Source: Enterobacter asburiae
Lineage (GTDB): Bacteria; Pseudomonadota; Gammaproteobacteria; Enterobacterales; Enterobacteriaceae
Direction: 5' to 3'
Assembly (NCBI GenBank): GCA_011754535.1
Contig: JAAQVN010000001.1
Location: 3,286,001-3,350,000, forward strand
DNA: 64,000 bases
The notes beneath the pieces were generated by a model, which saw only the letters and a list, made by a program, of their open reading frames with translations, made no database searches and was not told where the DNA came from. The translations under genes and the position numbers were made by a program. Below are positions 26,837 to 36,264 of this stretch, one piece after another (positions within the stretch are counted from its first letter, which is position 1; every line of letters begins with the position of its first letter).

Positions 26837-28021
26837 TTTCGCCTCGTCCGGTGTTTTACCCAGATAGATCAGAGTCGCCAGACAAATCACCGCTCCGGCG
26901 TAAAACGTATACGGTGCTCCAAAGGTTTCCCAGATTGCCCCGGCTCCCAGGCTGGCGATTAACAATCCCGCGCCGCTGACCAGACTAAAAATACCGTAGG
27001 CGGTACCGCGCAGATCCGCAGGAGCCGTTTTCGCAACCATTGCCGCCAGTAGCCCCTGCGTCATCCCCATATGAACGCCCCACAGCGCGACGCCTAACAC
27101 AATGCCCGTCCAGTGGGTGCTCAGCGCCAGCACAATGTCTGCCCCAATCAGAACCACCAGCCCCCACTGCAGCAGCCGGGTGTGGCTCATCGTGTCGGAC
27201 AACTTGCCAAACGGATATGCCGAGAGAAAATAAAGCAGATTCATGGCCACCATCACCAGCGGGATCAGCGCCAGCGGCACCCCCGACTGCTGTGCGCGAA
27301 GCACGAGAAATGCTTCACTGAAACGCGCGAGCGTGAAGATGGCACCCAGGCCAATAACCCACCAGCAGCCTTTCCCGAGGCGTCTGAGGTTCTCTTTTTT
27401 GATGGGATTTGTTCGCTTATGTTCGACAGGGGTTTTCGGCTCATGCAGACCGAAAAAAAGCAGTGCAACGGCGAGGACGCCGGGGATCACCGCCACCCAA
27501 AAAATAGTGCGAAAATCATCATTCCACAGCAGCATTAAGCCGACGGCCAGCAGCGGCCCGAGAAATGCGCCGATAGTGTCCATCGACTGACGCAGACCAA
27601 AGGCCGCACCACGGAGTTCCGGTGGCGTAACGTCAGCGACCAGCGCATCACGCGGCGCCCCTCGGATTCCCTTCCCTACCCGGTCAATCAAGCGTGCCCC
27701 AAGAATCATGCCGGAGGAAGAGGCTATAGCGAACAATGGCTTACTCACCGCGCCAAGACCGTATCCCAGTACCGCCAGCCCTTTACGCTTGCCCAGGTAG
27801 TCACTGATTGCCCCGGAAAAAACTTTGATAAACAGCGCGGTGGCTTCAGCCAGGCCTTCAATCAAACCAATAAAAAGCACGCTGGCACCCAGCGTTGTGA
27901 CCATAAACAACGGGAGCAGACTGTGAATGATCTCAGAGGAGATATCCATCAACATACTGACCCCACCCACAACCCAGACGCCTTTCGGGATCCGGCTGAG
28001 CGTTGCAAACCGGGATAACAT
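26834..28021 (-). CDS. MFS transporter of unknown substrate
   Basis: This 395-residue, probably 12-TM permease has the MFS motif A-type loop GAISDYLGKRKG (about 70-81) and a second-half counterpart GKLSDTMSHTR. It also carries the segment IDRVGKGIRGAPRDALVADVTP, common to a conserved but uncharacterised MFS subgroup. No substrate can be inferred. It occupies the space where E. coli has yejO-narP-ccm-nap. It is separated by a terminator from the upstream small membrane protein gene, so it probably has its own promoter. Confidence 0.85.
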   Translation of the reverse strand: MLSRFATLSRIPKGVWVVGGVSMLMDISSEIIHSLLPLFMVTTLGASVLFIGLIEGLAEATALFIKVFSGAISDYLGKRKGLAVLGYGLGAVSKPLFAIASSSGMILGARLIDRVGKGIRGAPRDALVADVTPPELRGAAFGLRQSMDTIGAFLGPLLAVGLMLLWNDDFRTIFWVAVIPGVLAVALLFFGLHEPKTPVEHKRTNPIKKENLRRLGKGCWWVIGLGAIFTLARFSEAFLVLRAQQSGVPLALIPLVMVAMNLLYFLSAYPFGKLSDTMSHTRLLQWGLVVLIGADIVLALSTHWTGIVLGVALWGVHMGMTQGLLAAMVAKTAPADLRGTAYGIFSLVSGAGLLIASLGAGAIWETFGAPYTFYAGAVICLATLIYLGKTPDEAK

Positions 28022-28100
28022 TGAGCCTCTCCTGCTTTATGGCGAACAAGCTTATGCGGAACAGAATATCCTGGAAAAGAGAATAAAAATTATCAGGCAT

Positions 28101-28126
28101 AAAAAAGCCAGCCCGCAGGCTGGCTT
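28101..28126 (-). terminator. Terminator of the 86-residue membrane protein gene
   Basis: Read leftwards, AAGCCAGCC and GGCTGGCTT pair around TGCG and are followed by TTTT, an intrinsic terminator 19 bp after the stop. Confidence 0.88.
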
Positions 28127-28144
28127 CTTATAGCAGATAAATGC

Positions 28145-28405
28145 TTAGTGCTTATCACGTCCGCCCAGGAAGAAAATGCCCAGCGGGATGGCCAGCAGAA
28201 CGGTGAAGACAAGGCTGTAAACGAAGATCATCGCCGACTGCAGCACATACATGCTGGTAGTCCAGGCGGAGAGAGGAATGTTGTACTGTTCGATGACGCC
28301 AACAATGGTGGCCCGCCCGACGCACGCGGCAGCAATCATAAACACGACCAGCAGCGCCAGGAGGAACTTGCGGCCTTCAGGTGTTTTCAGTTTTGCACGA
28401 ACCAT
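28145..28405 (-). CDS. Small two-TM inner membrane protein
   Basis: This 86-residue protein has a basic N-terminus (MVRAKLKTPEGRKF), a hydrophobic segment at about 14-30 and a second at about 54-80, ending GGRDKH. It resembles the DUF2534 family of short enterobacterial membrane proteins, but I hold that name only tentatively; no function is known. It is a single gene with its own terminator, divergent from eco. A GAGAGATG context precedes the start. Confidence 0.7.
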   Translation of the reverse strand: MVRAKLKTPEGRKFLLALLVVFMIAAACVGRATIVGVIEQYNIPLSAWTTSMYVLQSAMIFVYSLVFTVLLAIPLGIFFLGGRDKH

Positions 28406-28614
28406 CTCTCTTCCCTTTCACAGATGAATAACATAATAGAGGGTCTAAAATAACACGAACGCCCGCCACACTCCACACCAGTACAAATACCTGCCAAAAT
28501 GGATAACACCAGGTTTATTACGCTGCATATAATGAAAATGTAAGTAAATCACACTAATCATTCATACGCGTTATGTTAGTCTGTGCAGGACCGTTTTGAC
28601 ATAAAGGAATGACA

Positions 28615-29118
28615 ATGAAAAACGCACCTAAATTTGCCATCGCGCTTCTCGCCGCCGCGTGCGTCAGCACCAGCGCTTTCGCCAGCGACGCCCAAAAAGC
28701 GCAGCCGCTGGAAAAAGTTGCCCCCTATCCGCAAGCGGAAAAAGGCATGAAGCGTCAGGTGATTCAGCTGCCGGTTCAGCAGGACGAAGCGAATTACAAA
28801 GTGGAACTGTTAATTGGCAAGACGCTGGAAGTAGACTGCAATCAGCACCGTCTTGGCGGTCAGCTGGAAAGCAAAACCCTGGAAGGCTGGGGTTACGACT
28901 ATTACGTCTTTGATAAAGTCACCTCTCCGGTTTCCACCATGATGGCCTGCCCTGACGGCAAGAAAGAGAAGAAATTTGTGACGGCCTATCTGGGCGACAA
29001 CAGCCTGCTGCGCTACAACAGCAAGTTGCCGATCGTGGTGTATACGCCTGAAAACGTGGAAGTGAAATATCGCGTCTGGAAGGCAGATGAGACTGTCGGT
29101 CAAGCCGTAGTACGTTGA
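28615..29118 (+). CDS. eco: Ecotin, periplasmic serine protease inhibitor
   Basis: This 167-residue protein has a 20-residue signal peptide ending AFA and a mature ecotin fold. The reactive loop [10 protein letters not shown] contains the P1 methionine, and a cysteine pair (VDCNQ...MACP) forms the stabilising disulfide. As a dimer it inhibits trypsin-, chymotrypsin- and elastase-type proteases. The ATG at 28615, not 28609, is supported by AAAGGA 6 nt upstream. A composite REP-like element and a bidirectional terminator separate it from convergent mqo. Confidence 0.96.
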   Translation: MKNAPKFAIALLAAACVSTSAFASDAQKAQPLEKVAPYPQAEKGMKRQVIQLPVQQDEANYKVELLIGKTLEVDCNQHRLGGQLESKTLEGWGYDYYVFDKVTSPVSTMMACPDGKKEKKFVTAYLGDNSLLRYNSKLPIVVYTPENVEVKYRVWKADETVGQAVVR

Positions 29119-29124
29119 ATATAA

Positions 29125-29173
29125 GTCGGGTGGCGGCTTCGCCTTACCCGACCCCTCTCCCACCGGGAGAGGG
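29125..29173. repeat. Composite REP-like element after eco
   Basis: Two adjacent palindromes: GTCGGGTGGCG with a matching CGCC/ACCCGAC arm (29125-29152), then CCCTCTCCC-ACC-GGGAGAGGG (29153-29173). The first arm equals that at 5556; the second matches those at 33860 and 43803. Confidence 0.75.
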
Positions 29174-29183
29174 AGAAAACACT

Positions 29184-29210
29184 AAAAACGGTAACGAATG
29201 TTACCGTTTT
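29184..29210. terminator. Bidirectional terminator between eco and mqo
   Basis: AAAACGGTAAC pairs with GTTACCGTTTT around GAAT, flanked by A and T runs suited to both convergent genes. Confidence 0.88.
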
Positions 29211-29219
29211 GCTTTTACC

Positions 29220-30869
29220 TTACAGCGCGATATCGGCAACCGGCTTGTTTTCGGGCTGAGGCTTCAGCTCCGCCTTTGGCGCAGCATCCGCAGCCTGCGG
29301 CTTAACATATTGCAACTGCAATACGCGGCTGGTGTATTCCAGTTCCTGCTCCGTCGCATCCACGTTACCGTTCAGCTTCGTGCCGTACGATGGAATAATG
29401 GTTTTCAGCTTCGCCTGCCATTCCGGGCTGGCAACTTTGTCTTTAAACACTTTTTCCATCAGGTGCAGCATGATTGGCGCAGCGGTAGACGCACCCGGTG
29501 ACGCGCCCAGCAGCGCGGCAATCGTGCCATCCTTATCGCTCACCACTTCGGTACCCAGACGCAGTACGCCGCCCTCTTTCGGATCGCGCTTGATGATCTG
29601 GACACGCTGACCCGCCTGCCACAGACGCCAGTCTTCTTTCTTCGCCTGCGGATAGTACTCTTTCAGCGCCTCGAAGCGTTCGTCGTCAGAGAGCATCACC
29701 TGGCTGATCAGGTATTTTACCAGGTCGAAGTTATCCAGACCCACGTCCATCATCGGCTTGACGTTAGAGGTGGTGGTTGCGCTCAGCAGATCCCACAGGG
29801 AGCCGTTTTTCAGGAACTTGGTGGAGAAGGTCGCGAACGGTCCGAACAGCACCACGCGTTTACCGTCCAGCATACGGGTGTCAATGTGCGGTACGGACAT
29901 CGGTGGCGCACCTACGGAAGCCTGACCGTACACTTTTGCCAGATGACGATTCACCACTTCCGGGTTCTCGGATACCAGGAACTGGCCGCCGACCGGGAAG
30001 CCCGCGTAGTCGTCAGCTTCAGGAATACCGGATTCCTGCAGCAGCTTCAGCGCTGCGCCGCCCGCACCGATGAAGACAAATTTGGCCTTAATGACGTGCT
30101 CGGCTTCATTGTTTTTCAGATCGGCAACCGTCACGCTCCAGCTGTTGTCCGCATTGCGCTTAAAGCCGCGCACTTCGGTGCTGAGCTGCAGGTTGAAGTT
30201 CTCTTTTTTCTTCAGGGACGCCACCAGCTGACGGGTAATTTCACCGTAGTTCACGTCGGTCCCGATTTCGGTACGGGTCGCCGCCACTTTTTGGTTTGGA
30301 TCGCGACCTTCCATCACCAGCGGGGCCCACTCTTTGATCTGCGCGTGGTCTTCGGAGTATTTCATCCCGCGGAACAGGGTGCTCTGCTGCAGCGCAGCGT
30401 AACGTGCGCGCAGGAAATTCACGTTCTGCTCGCCCCACACAAAGCTCATGTGCGGTACGGTGTTGATGAAGGAGTGCGGGTCGTGCATCACGCCGCTGTT
30501 GACCTGGTGAGACCAGAACTGACGCGAGATCTGGAATGCTTCATTGATCTCTACCGCCTTCTCGATACTAATGGAACCGTCCTTTTTCTGCGGCGTATAG
30601 TTCAGTTCCATGAGTGCCGAATGCCCGGTACCGGCGTTATTCCAGCCGTTCGAACTCTCCTGCGCCACGCCATCGAGGCGCTCGACCATGGTCATGGACC
30701 AGTCCGGCTGCAGTTCCTGCAGATAGGTTCCCAGCGTGGCGCTCATGATACCGCCACCAATTAAAAGGACGTCCGTTTCCTGCTCTTTTGGTGCGTCTGC
30801 TTTCGCTGCCATCGAGACGGCGCTGAGCCCAACGGCCAGAGAAAAGAGCATGGCAGTCATTTTTTTCAT
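29220..30869 (-). CDS. mqo: Malate:quinone oxidoreductase
   Basis: This 549-residue FAD enzyme (E. coli 548) oxidises malate to oxaloacetate and passes electrons to quinones at the inner membrane. A hydrophobic, signal-like N-terminus (1-25) precedes the FAD-binding motif [15 protein letters not shown] (about 33-47). Further family segments are [36 protein letters not shown] and [14 protein letters not shown]. It is the only mqo in the window and is monocistronic, divergent from the SulP gene. Confidence 0.95.
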   Translation of the reverse strand: MKKMTAMLFSLAVGLSAVSMAAKADAPKEQETDVLLIGGGIMSATLGTYLQELQPDWSMTMVERLDGVAQESSNGWNNAGTGHSALMELNYTPQKKDGSISIEKAVEINEAFQISRQFWSHQVNSGVMHDPHSFINTVPHMSFVWGEQNVNFLRARYAALQQSTLFRGMKYSEDHAQIKEWAPLVMEGRDPNQKVAATRTEIGTDVNYGEITRQLVASLKKKENFNLQLSTEVRGFKRNADNSWSVTVADLKNNEAEHVIKAKFVFIGAGGAALKLLQESGIPEADDYAGFPVGGQFLVSENPEVVNRHLAKVYGQASVGAPPMSVPHIDTRMLDGKRVVLFGPFATFSTKFLKNGSLWDLLSATTTSNVKPMMDVGLDNFDLVKYLISQVMLSDDERFEALKEYYPQAKKEDWRLWQAGQRVQIIKRDPKEGGVLRLGTEVVSDKDGTIAALLGASPGASTAAPIMLHLMEKVFKDKVASPEWQAKLKTIIPSYGTKLNGNVDATEQELEYTSRVLQLQYVKPQAADAAPKAELKPQPENKPVADIAL

Positions 30870-31048
30870 AATTTATGCCTTAGTGTAAAAGTGCTTGATG
30901 CGTGGAAAGTGCAGGTGAAAAAAGCTGCGTGGGCACGGTAACAACTTTTAAATATTGTTTAAAGGTTACGAAATTATTGTAATTGTGAAATTTAATGATG
31001 GATTGTTTGTAGGGGATTGCGGGGCGCAGCTGGCAATAGGGGGAATTT

Positions 31049-32347
31049 ATGGCTACTATGCTGCACTTTGTGATCGCGCGCACGGAAGCCTGCCCTAACC
31101 AGCGAACTGTTATGTCCTTACCCCATTCTGCTGTATCCCCCGAAGACCGCGTAGCCAACGTACTGCGTTTTCCTAAGCAGCTGACGCGTGAAACGCTGGC
31201 GGGCGTTATTACCGCCCTGGCCCTGATCCCGGAAGTGATCTCTTTTTCCGTAGTCGCAGGCGTTGACCCAAAAGTCAGCCTGATCGCCTCCGTAGTGCTG
31301 TGCCTTGTTCTCTCCGTGTTGGGAGGTCGTCCGGCGATGGTCACGGCAGCCGCCGGTTCCGTAGCGCTGGTCATTGGCCCAATGGTGCATCAGCACGGCG
31401 TACAGTACATTCTTCCCGCCGTGCTGATGGCTGGCGTGATACAAATTCTGTTCGGCGTGCTGGGCATGGCAAGACTCATGCGCTTTATTCCCCAGTCGGT
31501 CATGACGGGGTTTGTTAACGCCCTGGGGATTCTGATCTTCTTCGCTCAGGTGCCGCATTTCTGGAGCCGAAGCCCGCTGATTGTGGGCCTGTTCGTGCTG
31601 ACGCTGCTGATCGTGCTGTGGGTGCCGCGCTATATCAAAAGCATCCCTTCCCCGCTGATTGCGATCGTGCTGTTAACCTTGTTCACCGTTTCAACCGGCC
31701 AGGTCCTGCCGACCGTGGGCGATGAAGGCTCCATGAGCGGCGGTTTGCCGGGGTTTACCGAGCTGCTGGTACCGCTTAACGTACAGACGCTGAGCATCAT
31801 CTGGCCGTGCGCCTTGAGTATTGCCTTCGTCGGTCTGCTGGAATCCCTGCTAACGGCAAAGCTGGTGGATGAACTGACCGTAACGCCATCGAGCAAACGC
31901 CGCGAGAGCATCGGGCTGGGCGTCGGCAATATTCTGGCCGGTTTTTACGGCGGCATTGCGGGCTGCGCGATGATCGGACAAACCATCGTTAACGTGGAGA
32001 TGGGGAAAGGGCGAAGCCGTATTTCAACCCTTGCGGCGGGCATCGTGCTGCTGATCCTGGTGACGGCACTCAGTGAAGTCATGGCGAAAATCCCGATGGC
32101 GGTGCTGGCGGGGATTATGGCGATCGTCGCCGTCAAAACCTTCAGCTGGCACAGCCTTCAGCCCGCCACGATAAAAAATGCCCCGATTGCCGAAACGGTG
32201 GTGATGCTGGTGACCGTTGCCGCAACGGTTTCAACTGGCAACCTGGCGATTGGCGTACTGGGCGGGATTATCGTCATGGCACTGATCCCCGCCGGGATTA
32301 AGCGTCGGGTTAAAGCAGAAAAACCGTTGCCAGCCCAAGAAAAATAA
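31049..32347 (+). CDS. SulP-family anion permease lacking a STAS domain
   Basis: This 432-residue inner membrane protein has about ten hydrophobic segments and SulP signatures: GVITALALIPEVISFSVVAGVDP near the N-terminus, VTAAAGSVALV and FVGLLESLLTAKLVDE. The usual cytoplasmic C-terminal STAS domain is missing; the protein ends shortly after the last TM with a basic tail. The substrate cannot be told from sequence; sulfate, bicarbonate or another anion are possible. ATG 31049 has a strong AGGGGGA 4 nt upstream; ATG 31112 is a possible internal alternative. Its last 38 bp overlap the convergent mgtE gene. Confidence 0.85.
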   Translation: MATMLHFVIARTEACPNQRTVMSLPHSAVSPEDRVANVLRFPKQLTRETLAGVITALALIPEVISFSVVAGVDPKVSLIASVVLCLVLSVLGGRPAMVTAAAGSVALVIGPMVHQHGVQYILPAVLMAGVIQILFGVLGMARLMRFIPQSVMTGFVNALGILIFFAQVPHFWSRSPLIVGLFVLTLLIVLWVPRYIKSIPSPLIAIVLLTLFTVSTGQVLPTVGDEGSMSGGLPGFTELLVPLNVQTLSIIWPCALSIAFVGLLESLLTAKLVDELTVTPSSKRRESIGLGVGNILAGFYGGIAGCAMIGQTIVNVEMGKGRSRISTLAAGIVLLILVTALSEVMAKIPMAVLAGIMAIVAVKTFSWHSLQPATIKNAPIAETVVMLVTVAATVSTGNLAIGVLGGIIVMALIPAGIKRRVKAEKPLPAQEK

Positions 32348-33746
32348 AGAAACCGCCAGTATCGGTGATGGCGGTGATCATCACGCTCGACCCCACCGCG
32401 GGGTCGCGCCCCAGTTTGGTCATCGTCAGCGGGATAATGACGCCCATCATCGATGCCACCAGTAAATTCAGCACCATCGCCAGCATCATCACCCCGCCTA
32501 AGGCCATATCGTCATACAGCCACCAGGTGATGCCGCCCATAATGCCGCCCCACACCAGGCCGTTGATCAGCGCCACGCCCATCTCCCTGAAGATCAGAAA
32601 GGCAAAATTACCGGGCTGAATATTTTCCAGCGCCAGCGCGCGGACGATCATGGTGATGGTCTGGTTTCCGGTGTTGCCGCCAATCCCGGCCACAATCGGC
32701 ATCAGCGAGGCCAGCGCCACCAGCTGCGAAATGGTGTGTTCAAAGCCGTCAATCACGCGGGAGGCGATAAAGGCGGTACACAGGTTAATAGCCAGCCACG
32801 CCCAGCGGGTTTTTACCGCCTTGCCGACGGAGGCATGGACGTCATCTTCGGCGCTGATCCCCCCGAGCGCGCGCAGGTCGTTGTCGGTTTCTTCGTAGAC
32901 CACATCAACGATCTCATCAATGGTCAGACGCCCCATCAGCTTGCCGACGGAGTCTACGACCGCCGCACTCACAAGGTCATCACGTTCAAAGGTACGCGCC
33001 GCTTTTTCCGCGTCGTCTTCCGGGGAGAAGACCATCGGCTCGTTTTCCATCACCTCGCTCACCTTCCGCTGGGTGCTGTTGAGCAGGATGGTTTTCAGCT
33101 CCAGCTCGCCGAGCAGGGTTTTGTCCCGCGAGGTAACAAACAGTTTATCGGTGTTATCCGGCATCCTGCCCAGGCGGCGCAGGTAGCGCTGCACGGTACC
33201 CAGCGTGACGTCCGGACGTACCGTGATAACGCCAAACTCCATGATCGCGCCAACGCTGTTTTTCTCGTAGTGCATCACCTGGCGCACGCGCGCGCGTTCA
33301 TCGGCGGGCAGAGACGCCAGCAGGCGACCGGTCAGGTTACGCGGCAGGTGCTGTACAAGGTAAATCTGCTCGTCGATATCCAGGGTTTGCAGGGCGTCGA
33401 GGATGTCCCGGTCGCTCATCTCGTCGATCAGGTCGTCCCAGACGTTTTCCGAGGCTTCAAGCAGGACCTGGCCGCGCTCGTGATCCTGCACCAGGCGCCA
33501 GAGGGCGTGACGCTCTTCCGAAGGAAGCGCCTCAAGGGTATCCGCCAGATCCGGCGGCGGTAAATGAGCAACCAGCGCACCTACCTCAGCAATATCGTCG
33601 GCCAGTGTGCCGACATCATATTGCTCAGCCAGGGTCAGTTTGCCTAATAGCGTAGAAGTGACCGCTTTATCGGTCGTGAGAAGCCAGATGAGTCGCGCAC
33701 GCTCCTGGTCACGCTGCCTGGCGCTGTTTTTCTTTAATACCGACAT
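32310..33746 (-). CDS. mgtE: MgtE-type magnesium transporter
   Basis: The 478-residue protein has the MgtE architecture. A helical N domain (about 20-135) is followed by two CBS domains (about 140-265; SVGAIMEFGVITVRP, then VMENEPMVFSPEDDAEKAA). A connecting helix leads to five TM segments containing the pore motif IVAGIGGNTGNQTITMIVRA and, near the end, AITDTGGFF. It is a gated Mg2+ channel closed when cytosolic Mg2+ occupies the N and CBS domains. ATG 33746 is preferred over a TTG one codon upstream. Its 3' end overlaps the convergent SulP gene. E. coli K-12 lacks mgtE here. Confidence 0.92.
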   Translation of the reverse strand: MSVLKKNSARQRDQERARLIWLLTTDKAVTSTLLGKLTLAEQYDVGTLADDIAEVGALVAHLPPPDLADTLEALPSEERHALWRLVQDHERGQVLLEASENVWDDLIDEMSDRDILDALQTLDIDEQIYLVQHLPRNLTGRLLASLPADERARVRQVMHYEKNSVGAIMEFGVITVRPDVTLGTVQRYLRRLGRMPDNTDKLFVTSRDKTLLGELELKTILLNSTQRKVSEVMENEPMVFSPEDDAEKAARTFERDDLVSAAVVDSVGKLMGRLTIDEIVDVVYEETDNDLRALGGISAEDDVHASVGKAVKTRWAWLAINLCTAFIASRVIDGFEHTISQLVALASLMPIVAGIGGNTGNQTITMIVRALALENIQPGNFAFLIFREMGVALINGLVWGGIMGGITWWLYDDMALGGVMMLAMVLNLLVASMMGVIIPLTMTKLGRDPAVGSSVMITAITDTGGFFIFLGLATVFLL

Positions 33747-33859
33747 CAATCATAAATCCATTAAATGAGTTGGCGTTAAGCATAGCGCGGGGATATGTAA
33801 ATAAGAATAAACAACGGGCCGAGGTGGAGAAAAAAGCGTCATTACAGCCACGATCTATC

Positions 33860-33902
33860 CCCTCTCCCTGTGGGAGAGGGTTAGGGTGAGGGCATCAGGC
33901 CG
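33860..33902. repeat. REP-like palindrome covering the yojI stop
   Basis: CCCTCTCCC-TGT-GGGAGAGGG (33860-33880) is followed by TTAGGGTGAGGGCATCAGG. It is the inverted, nearly identical counterpart of 43777-43819 and overlaps the last eight bases of yojI, including the stop codon. Confidence 0.8.
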
Positions 33903-35538
33903 TACGCGCCACCGCGTCACGCGAGGCCGCATCGCGCTCTTCACCGGTCAGCTCGCTCAGCTTGCCGTCGCGCATCTCCAGCAGACGGTCGGCGTGAATG
34001 AAGTAGTGATCGTCGTGGCTGATGGCGAAAATGGTCTTGCCCATCTCCTGCATCAGCGGCAGCAGCACCTGATAAAACTCGCGGCGGAAATGCGGATCCT
34101 GATCCGCCGCCCACTCATCCAGCAGGATGATGTCACGCTCTTCCGCCAGCGCCAGCAGCAGCGCCACGCGCTTCTTCTGCCCCTTGGAGAGCTTGAGGTT
34201 GAGGATTTTTCCGTCCTGAAGCTCCAGCTTGTGCGCCATCTGCAGCTGCGTCAGCCATTTTTCAACCAGCTCAGGATTGGCCTGCTGCCCTTCCGGCCCC
34301 AGCAGCCGGTCAAACAGCCAGACATCGGTGAACACCGCCGAGAAAAGCTTGCGGTAATCCTCGGGCTTCTCCGCGCTCAGCGCCTTACCGTCCAGCAGGA
34401 TTTCGCCCGACTGCGGCTGGTAAAGTCCGGTGAGCAACATCGCCAGCGTGGATTTTCCGCTGCCGTTGCCGCCGATGAGAAACAGCAGTTCACCGCGGTG
34501 AATCGTCAGGTTAACTGGCCCCACGGAGAAGGCGTTGTCCTGATAGCGGAACATCACGTCGCGCAGCTCCAGGGTCTGCCAGTTCGGGAAGGCCTGCGGG
34601 CGCGGGAATTCGGCTTTGAACGGCGCGAGATCGAATTTTTTGAGCTTATTAAACGCCACCTGCGCGCTGAGTAACGTAGGCAGTGCGCCAACGGCCGAGA
34701 GCAGCGGCGTACGTAAAAACAGCAGTGTCAGCGAGTAGGTCGCCGCCACGTTGGTATCCGCCCAGCCCAGGCTGTTCGCCATCCAGAACACCAGGCCAAT
34801 GGCACCCAGCATCATAATGTTGGACCAGTTCACGGCGCTCAGGTGGAAGGTATCGGCGCGAATGATGTGGTGCCGGTATTCGCGCGCGTCCGGAATATAA
34901 AGATGATTGAAAATATGCTCGGCGCGCTCGCGGTTGAGAGTCAGCTCTTTGCGCCCTTCCAGCACCGTCTGATAATCGTTATAGAGCTTATCTTCCGTTT
35001 CGCGCAGGACCGCCATGTGCTTATAGACGCGCGACACCAGCATAAAGCCGCCCCAGATGGTGATGGCAATCCACAGGGCGGTCACCGCCAGCATTTTAGT
35101 AGAGAGCCAGGCGAGATAGGCGGCAGAGCCAAAGGTCAGGATGATCCCCTGCACCAGCTCCGGCAGGCGGACAAACGCGATGGTAATGGCGCGCACGTCG
35201 CTGGTCAGCCCAGCCAGCAGGGAAGCGCTGCCGAGCTGCTCCACGCGCTCAACCTGCGTGTCGAGGATCCGCTTGATGAACTCGCTGCGCAGGCGGAAAA
35301 CGAAATGGTGCCCAAGCGCGGTCAGCGCCAACTGAGAACCAAGCGTAACCGCCATCAACAGCAGCAGCAGGCCGAGAAACTCTGGCAGTACCGAGAGTGA
35401 GGTATCAACCATTTCGATCAGCCGCACGTTTATAAACGCGATCAGGCCAATACCCAGCGCGGCGCTGGCAAGGCTTAACGCCATTACGGCAATGAAGGGC
35501 CAGCGGTACTGACGCCAGACAAGAAGAAGTAGTTGCAT
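33895..35538 (-). CDS. yojI: Multidrug/microcin J25 ABC exporter YojI
   Basis: The 547-residue fused ABC half-transporter, translated from ATG 35538, equals E. coli YojI. Six TM segments occupy about 10-300. The nucleotide-binding domain has Walker [11 protein letters not shown], a YojI/PvdE-type signature LSKGQKKR and Walker [13 protein letters not shown]. In E. coli it exports microcin J25 with TolC. A longer frame to 35598 adds 20 residues with no family support. The stop codon lies within a REP-like repeat. Confidence 0.94.
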   Translation of the reverse strand: MQLLLLVWRQYRWPFIAVMALSLASAALGIGLIAFINVRLIEMVDTSLSVLPEFLGLLLLLMAVTLGSQLALTALGHHFVFRLRSEFIKRILDTQVERVEQLGSASLLAGLTSDVRAITIAFVRLPELVQGIILTFGSAAYLAWLSTKMLAVTALWIAITIWGGFMLVSRVYKHMAVLRETEDKLYNDYQTVLEGRKELTLNRERAEHIFNHLYIPDAREYRHHIIRADTFHLSAVNWSNIMMLGAIGLVFWMANSLGWADTNVAATYSLTLLFLRTPLLSAVGALPTLLSAQVAFNKLKKFDLAPFKAEFPRPQAFPNWQTLELRDVMFRYQDNAFSVGPVNLTIHRGELLFLIGGNGSGKSTLAMLLTGLYQPQSGEILLDGKALSAEKPEDYRKLFSAVFTDVWLFDRLLGPEGQQANPELVEKWLTQLQMAHKLELQDGKILNLKLSKGQKKRVALLLALAEERDIILLDEWAADQDPHFRREFYQVLLPLMQEMGKTIFAISHDDHYFIHADRLLEMRDGKLSELTGEERDAASRDAVARTA

Positions 35539-35607
35539 GCAGGCAATCCGGACAATAAAAATCAGCCAGCAGTGTAAACTGCCCTGCGCGGACATCAAGA
35601 ATAATTC

Positions 35608-36264
35608 TTATTTTTGTTTGCTAAACCCCGCCTGACGGAAAGTCAGATTATAGCGGTACTCGCCAGTAAGGGGATGAACACCGGGCTTCAGGGGCTGAAT
35701 GCCGTGATAGTACAGCCGCGACTCCCTGCCCCACACCACCACGTCACCATGTTCCAGCATGATGCGCTTGAGCGGATCGTTGCGGCGTAGACCGCCAAAC
35801 TGGAAGACGGCGGGCAGGCCCAGCGATACCGAGACGATAGGCGCACGCAGATCGGGTTCATCTTTGTCCTGATGCAGGGAGAGCTTCGCGCCGATGGCGT
35901 AGCGGTTGATCAGGCAGGCATCCGGCCGAAAGTCAGGATAATCCGCTGCAACGGCAGCTTCGTGGCAGAGAGTCTGAAAAACTGCTGGCATCGGCGGCCA
36001 CGGCTGGCCGGTGGCGGGATCGTTGGGGGCATAGAGATAGCCCCGCGCGTTCGTGGCCCACCCCAGTTCCCCGCAGTTGGCCATGGCCACCGACATGGTG
36101 TAGCCGCCCGGCGTTACCATATGGCGAAACGGTGAAACGGCCGTCACCTCTTCTATGCCGGCAAGCAATGCATGTGCGCGGGAGAGTGCGAAGCGGCGCA
36201 GGATCGTCGCTCCCGGCGCAAGCGGCTCCTGCCAGGGTTCAGCATCCGCAAAAAGATCGAGCAT
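35608..36264 (-). CDS. alkB: Alpha-ketoglutarate-dependent DNA dioxygenase AlkB
   Basis: This 218-residue protein (E. coli 216) oxidatively demethylates 1-methyladenine and 3-methylcytosine in DNA. The Fe(II) ligands are visible as LHQDKDE (His-X-Asp) and the later YYHG histidine; RYNLTFR supplies the 2-oxoglutarate-binding arginines. Its ATG overlaps the ada stop in TAATG, so ada and alkB are translationally coupled in the adaptive-response operon. Ada activates this operon when methylated. Confidence 0.95.
   Translation of the reverse strand: MLDLFADAEPWQEPLAPGATILRRFALSRAHALLAGIEEVTAVSPFRHMVTPGGYTMSVAMANCGELGWATNARGYLYAPNDPATGQPWPPMPAVFQTLCHEAAVAADYPDFRPDACLINRYAIGAKLSLHQDKDEPDLRAPIVSVSLGLPAVFQFGGLRRNDPLKRIMLEHGDVVVWGRESRLYYHGIQPLKPGVHPLTGEYRYNLTFRQAGFSKQK

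Noticed and set aside
26720..28021. Possible genomic island inserted at the proL 3' end
   Set aside because: There is no integrase and no direct repeat of the tRNA end. The MFS gene has core-like composition and ends at the tRNA terminator.
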